This document shows positions 4,968 through 7,688 of a stretch of 7,688 bases of DNA, piece by piece (position 1 is the first letter of the stretch; every line of letters begins with the position of its first letter). The translations under genes and the position numbers were made by a program. The notes under the pieces were generated by a model. That model did not search any database. It saw nothing but the letters and a program-made list of their open reading frames with translations, and had not been told where the DNA came from. The DNA is from Clostridia bacterium (GTDB lineage: Bacteria; Bacillota; Clostridia; Christensenellales; UBA1242), in contig JAFQBZ010000134.1 in assembly GCA_017399515.1 (NCBI GenBank), forward strand, positions 1-7,688, given 5' to 3'.

Positions 4968-7688
4968 ATGAAAAAATTAAAGTTAAAAAATAAAATAATA
5001 TCGCTTACTGGTGCTTTTGTTATGCTTTTTGCTGTTTTGGCATCTGTTTTTTCTTTTGCAGGCACAAATAATAATATTAATAATGACGCAGAAAGTTCAA
5101 CTTATGCGGCTTATAAAGAAGAAGATTTTTCTGCCGATGCAGATGATTTGATTGCTGACATAAACAGCAAAAACACAAATGTTTATGCCACAAAATATTC
5201 ACTTAAAGATGATTATCCAATTCTTGCTGAAAACCAAACATCATCGAATCTTTGTTGGGCATATTCAGGTTTCAAGGTTTTGGAAACCACTTTAATGCTT
5301 AAAACAGGCGAATATTATAACTTTTCAGAAATGGCTGTGGCTTATTTTGCTTATTTAAACAAAGCAAGTGCAACCATTGATTCTTTCGGTTCATTTAAGA
5401 AACTTGATGAAACCATTAAAACAATGGGTGTTGTGAATGAATCAGATTTTTCAAACGACAATTACAAAAAAATTAATGAAACAAACCATTCACAATTTTC
5501 ATATGTTTCAAAATTTGCTGATAAAAACTTGCCACAAGCAGTTACACCTATTTATTTGTCAAGAAACACAAACTTTAAAACATCAAACAACCAAGAAAAC
5601 ATCATTAAATATTACATCAAAAACATTGGTGCACTTAACATTGCACTTCCAAAGGGAAGTATGTTTAGATTAGACCAATATACAAGTGAGTGGACTTTTG
5701 AGTATAATGTTACATCTCAAAACGAAGGTAGAAACCTTAGTGAAAACCATGCTGTTTGCTTGATTGGTTGGAACGAGAGTGGTTTTATTGGTCTTAACAG
5801 TTGGGGCGTTAATGTTGAAGAATCTTATGAAGAAGTTATTATTCCTTATTCAGTAATGAATAAATATTACAACGGACAAATTTTGTTTGAAGGTTCGCAA
5901 AACATTGATTGGCTTTGTGGTTATAACTATGAAGGCGAAGAAAATGTTGAGTTAACATCAACATCTGCCGATGAATTTTCAATTGAAATTTTAAAGAAGT
6001 CTAACAACTACTTAAAAAATGTGTTCTTAACAACAGAACAAATCACAATGGCATTTAAAGTTCACAATGTTACAAACTTTGAAACTGTTTATTTAAACAT
6101 TTATAAATCTGGTGAAGATGTTACATCTTATTTCACAGTTTCTTATGATGACGCAAACTCAGTGGTGAATGTTTCATTCACTCCTAAAAATTCAAACTTT
6201 ACTTCACAAGCGGAATATTCTTCGCAAACAACATTCTTTGCTGGTGGAAGTTATGCTCTTCATTTCTATGAAGATGTTAATTTGATTGCTTCAAAAAGTA
6301 TTACAATTTATACCGGTGCAGAAATTTCTTATATTGAATTTAAAAATTCAACATCTGGTTCAAGTGACCCGGTTTATTATTCAGCAATGAACACCATTGC
6401 TTATGAAGACCAAACTGAAACACAATACATTAATTATGAAAATTCATACACAATTAATATGTATTTAACCGACCTTGGCAGACTTTCAAAAATGACAGGT
6501 GAACTTCCTGTTGACCAACTTGTTAGAATTACAGGTTTCTCTGTTTATGATGAAAGCACAGGAAACTTTGTTGCTGAAACTAACGATAATTATTTAACCT
6601 GTGAAGGAAACCTTTCTTCAACCGGAAACTGTTACACCTTCCGTCTTCGTTATTTAACTGAAGAATATGTTGGCAAACTTGTGAAATTTAGAGTTTTCAT
6701 TCGTTCGCCATATTATCCTGATGTGTGTTACAAAAAATTAGAATTAATGTTCTATGTGAGTGGAACAAAAGATGTTACCGCTTCAAACAATGCATATAAA
6801 ATTAATTATGTGTTGAACGGCAACAACAACCACCCACACAATGTTGAAATTTATCCACAATACACAAAAGATTCAATGACAGACTTTATTTTAAGAGAAC
6901 CTGAAAAAATAGGGTATGTTTTTGAAGGTTGGTATACAGATGCTGCATTCACCAACAAAATCACCAAACTTGATGCAAACATCAGTGGTGACATTACACT
7001 TTATGCTAAGTGGACATACAGCGACACGGTTTATTATTCAACAAAGTTAGAAGTTGATGAGATTTATAATTATGACAAAACCGAAAAAGATTTAACAGGT
7101 GAAAACCTTGAAACATCTGCAAGTCTTATTTATGGCGAAGCAATTAAACTTAAGGCAACTTTTTCAATTAAAGATGAACTTAAAGCCGAAACATTCACAT
7201 TTAAGTATTACTTCTATATTAGCGGCGAACTTGTGAAAGAGATTAGTTTGATTGGCACAGCCGATATGGGCTCAGTGCTTTCAACTTATTACGCTGAGAT
7301 TGGCGGTGCAAATGATAGTAATTTAGCGTTCCCAAACCTTACTGTTGGAACATATCAAATTGAACTTGTTGCAACCGCTGTTATTAGACACAAGTTCAGT
7401 GTTAATCAATCACAAAGTTACACAGTTGTGGTTGCTCCAAAAGAAGTGAGTGTGGTTTATGATGCAAATGCTTCAATTTTCACTTATGATGCAGAAGAGC
7501 ATATGCCATCAGCGTCATTTACAGGTTTTTACGCAGAAGATGCAAGTGATTTTGCAGCACTTTCATTTGTGGGCACTGCAAAAATTAGTGCTGGTGAATA
7601 TGCTTACATGGTTCAAGATATCACAAATTCTAACTATGTAATTAATGCAGAAGATAAGGCTCATGAATATTGGCTTTATATCAACAAA
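4968..7688 (+). CDS. Secreted papain-like (C1) cysteine peptidase with InlB repeat and Ig-like/MBG tail, 3' partial
   Basis: The frame is open from 4968 through the last base, giving 907 codons without a stop. Residues 1-31 are a signal peptide: a lysine-rich start, the core GAFVMLFAVLASVF, and likely cleavage after SFA-31; there is no lipobox. A short acidic propeptide-like stretch follows. The C1 active site is complete: Gln90 and Cys96 in ENQTSSNLCWAYS, His261 in NHAVCLIGW and Asn277 in LNSWG. The Gln-Cys and His-Asn spacings (6 and 16) equal those of papain. The usual CGSCW is SNLCW here, so the cysteine three residues before the nucleophile is absent. Residues of about 310-600 are beta-rich and unassigned. 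Residues 610-682 form an InlB-type (Listeria-Bacteroides) repeat ending GYVFEGWYTDAAF...ITLYAKW. Residues 686-824 look Ig-like, and 825-907 resemble an MBG/YDG-type segment cut by the window edge. A sortase or other wall anchor would lie beyond the window. ATG 4968 is preferred because the AGG at 4957-4959 is eight bases away; the ATG at 4962 is too close. The target is unknown; an extracellular proteolytic or adhesive role is inferred. Confidence 0.9.
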   Translation, partial: MKKLKLKNKIISLTGAFVMLFAVLASVFSFAGTNNNINNDAESSTYAAYKEEDFSADADDLIADINSKNTNVYATKYSLKDDYPILAENQTSSNLCWAYSGFKVLETTLMLKTGEYYNFSEMAVAYFAYLNKASATIDSFGSFKKLDETIKTMGVVNESDFSNDNYKKINETNHSQFSYVSKFADKNLPQAVTPIYLSRNTNFKTSNNQENIIKYYIKNIGALNIALPKGSMFRLDQYTSEWTFEYNVTSQNEGRNLSENHAVCLIGWNESGFIGLNSWGVNVEESYEEVIIPYSVMNKYYNGQILFEGSQNIDWLCGYNYEGEENVELTSTSADEFSIEILKKSNNYLKNVFLTTEQITMAFKVHNVTNFETVYLNIYKSGEDVTSYFTVSYDDANSVVNVSFTPKNSNFTSQAEYSSQTTFFAGGSYALHFYEDVNLIASKSITIYTGAEISYIEFKNSTSGSSDPVYYSAMNTIAYEDQTETQYINYENSYTINMYLTDLGRLSKMTGELPVDQLVRITGFSVYDESTGNFVAETNDNYLTCEGNLSSTGNCYTFRLRYLTEEYVGKLVKFRVFIRSPYYPDVCYKKLELMFYVSGTKDVTASNNAYKINYVLNGNNNHPHNVEIYPQYTKDSMTDFILREPEKIGYVFEGWYTDAAFTNKITKLDANISGDITLYAKWTYSDTVYYSTKLEVDEIYNYDKTEKDLTGENLETSASLIYGEAIKLKATFSIKDELKAETFTFKYYFYISGELVKEISLIGTADMGSVLSTYYAEIGGANDSNLAFPNLTVGTYQIELVATAVIRHKFSVNQSQSYTVVVAPKEVSVVYDANASIFTYDAEEHMPSASFTGFYAEDASDFAALSFVGTAKISAGEYAYMVQDITNSNYVINAEDKAHEYWLYINK

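Noticed and set aside
5437..5673. Plus-strand 78-codon frame
   Set aside because: It is an out-of-frame shadow inside the C1 peptidase domain.

Overview
The window is AT-rich DNA with compact sigma-A-type promoters, Shine-Dalgarno sites and several intrinsic terminators. It carries a secreted papain-type protein with an InlB-type repeat and an Ig-like tail. Together these suggest a low-GC Gram-positive-type bacterium (Bacillota/Clostridia-like, probably an uncultured host-associated lineage). The taxonomic call is an inference from gene content and composition, not from a marker gene. The standard genetic code fits all reading frames.

Left part (1-987): a perfect 20-bp hairpin terminator (7-50), then a G/T-rich non-coding stretch with two small dyads. 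Next comes a complete minus-strand tRNA-Ser(UGA) gene (302-389) with its own promoter (427-455) and its own terminator (252-295). A 598-base region from 390 to 987 has no convincing gene. It holds the tRNA promoter, a bidirectional terminator (684-713), a doubtful short minus-strand reading frame (737-922), and the promoter of the next gene.

Middle (988-4784): one large gene that has lost its frame. It encodes a DUF4011 / superfamily 1 helicase / Vsr-like nuclease-fold protein, the architecture of the single-gene antiviral system called Hhe. Frame 1 runs from 988 and stops at 1824. The rest of the protein continues in frame 0 to 4784. A single missing base near 1710 restores one continuous protein of about 1265 residues. 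The gene has its own extended -10 promoter and a terminator hairpin that contains its stop codon, so it appears to be a self-contained one-gene unit. The C-terminal nuclease-like domain also lacks residues expected at its active site.

Right part (4785-7688): a 183-base AT-rich intergenic region with a tandem imperfect repeat, a TTGACT/TAAACT promoter and a 20-bp dyad lying between the two promoter boxes. It leads into a large secreted cysteine peptidase of the papain (C1) family that runs off the window end at codon 907. This protein has a signal peptide, a complete Gln-Cys-His-Asn active site with papain spacing, long beta-rich regions, an InlB-type repeat and an MBG/Ig-like segment at the cut end.

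The helicase gene and the peptidase gene each have their own promoter and are separated by a terminator. Nothing in the sequence shows that they work together. No CRISPR array, insertion sequence, transposase or integrase was seen.
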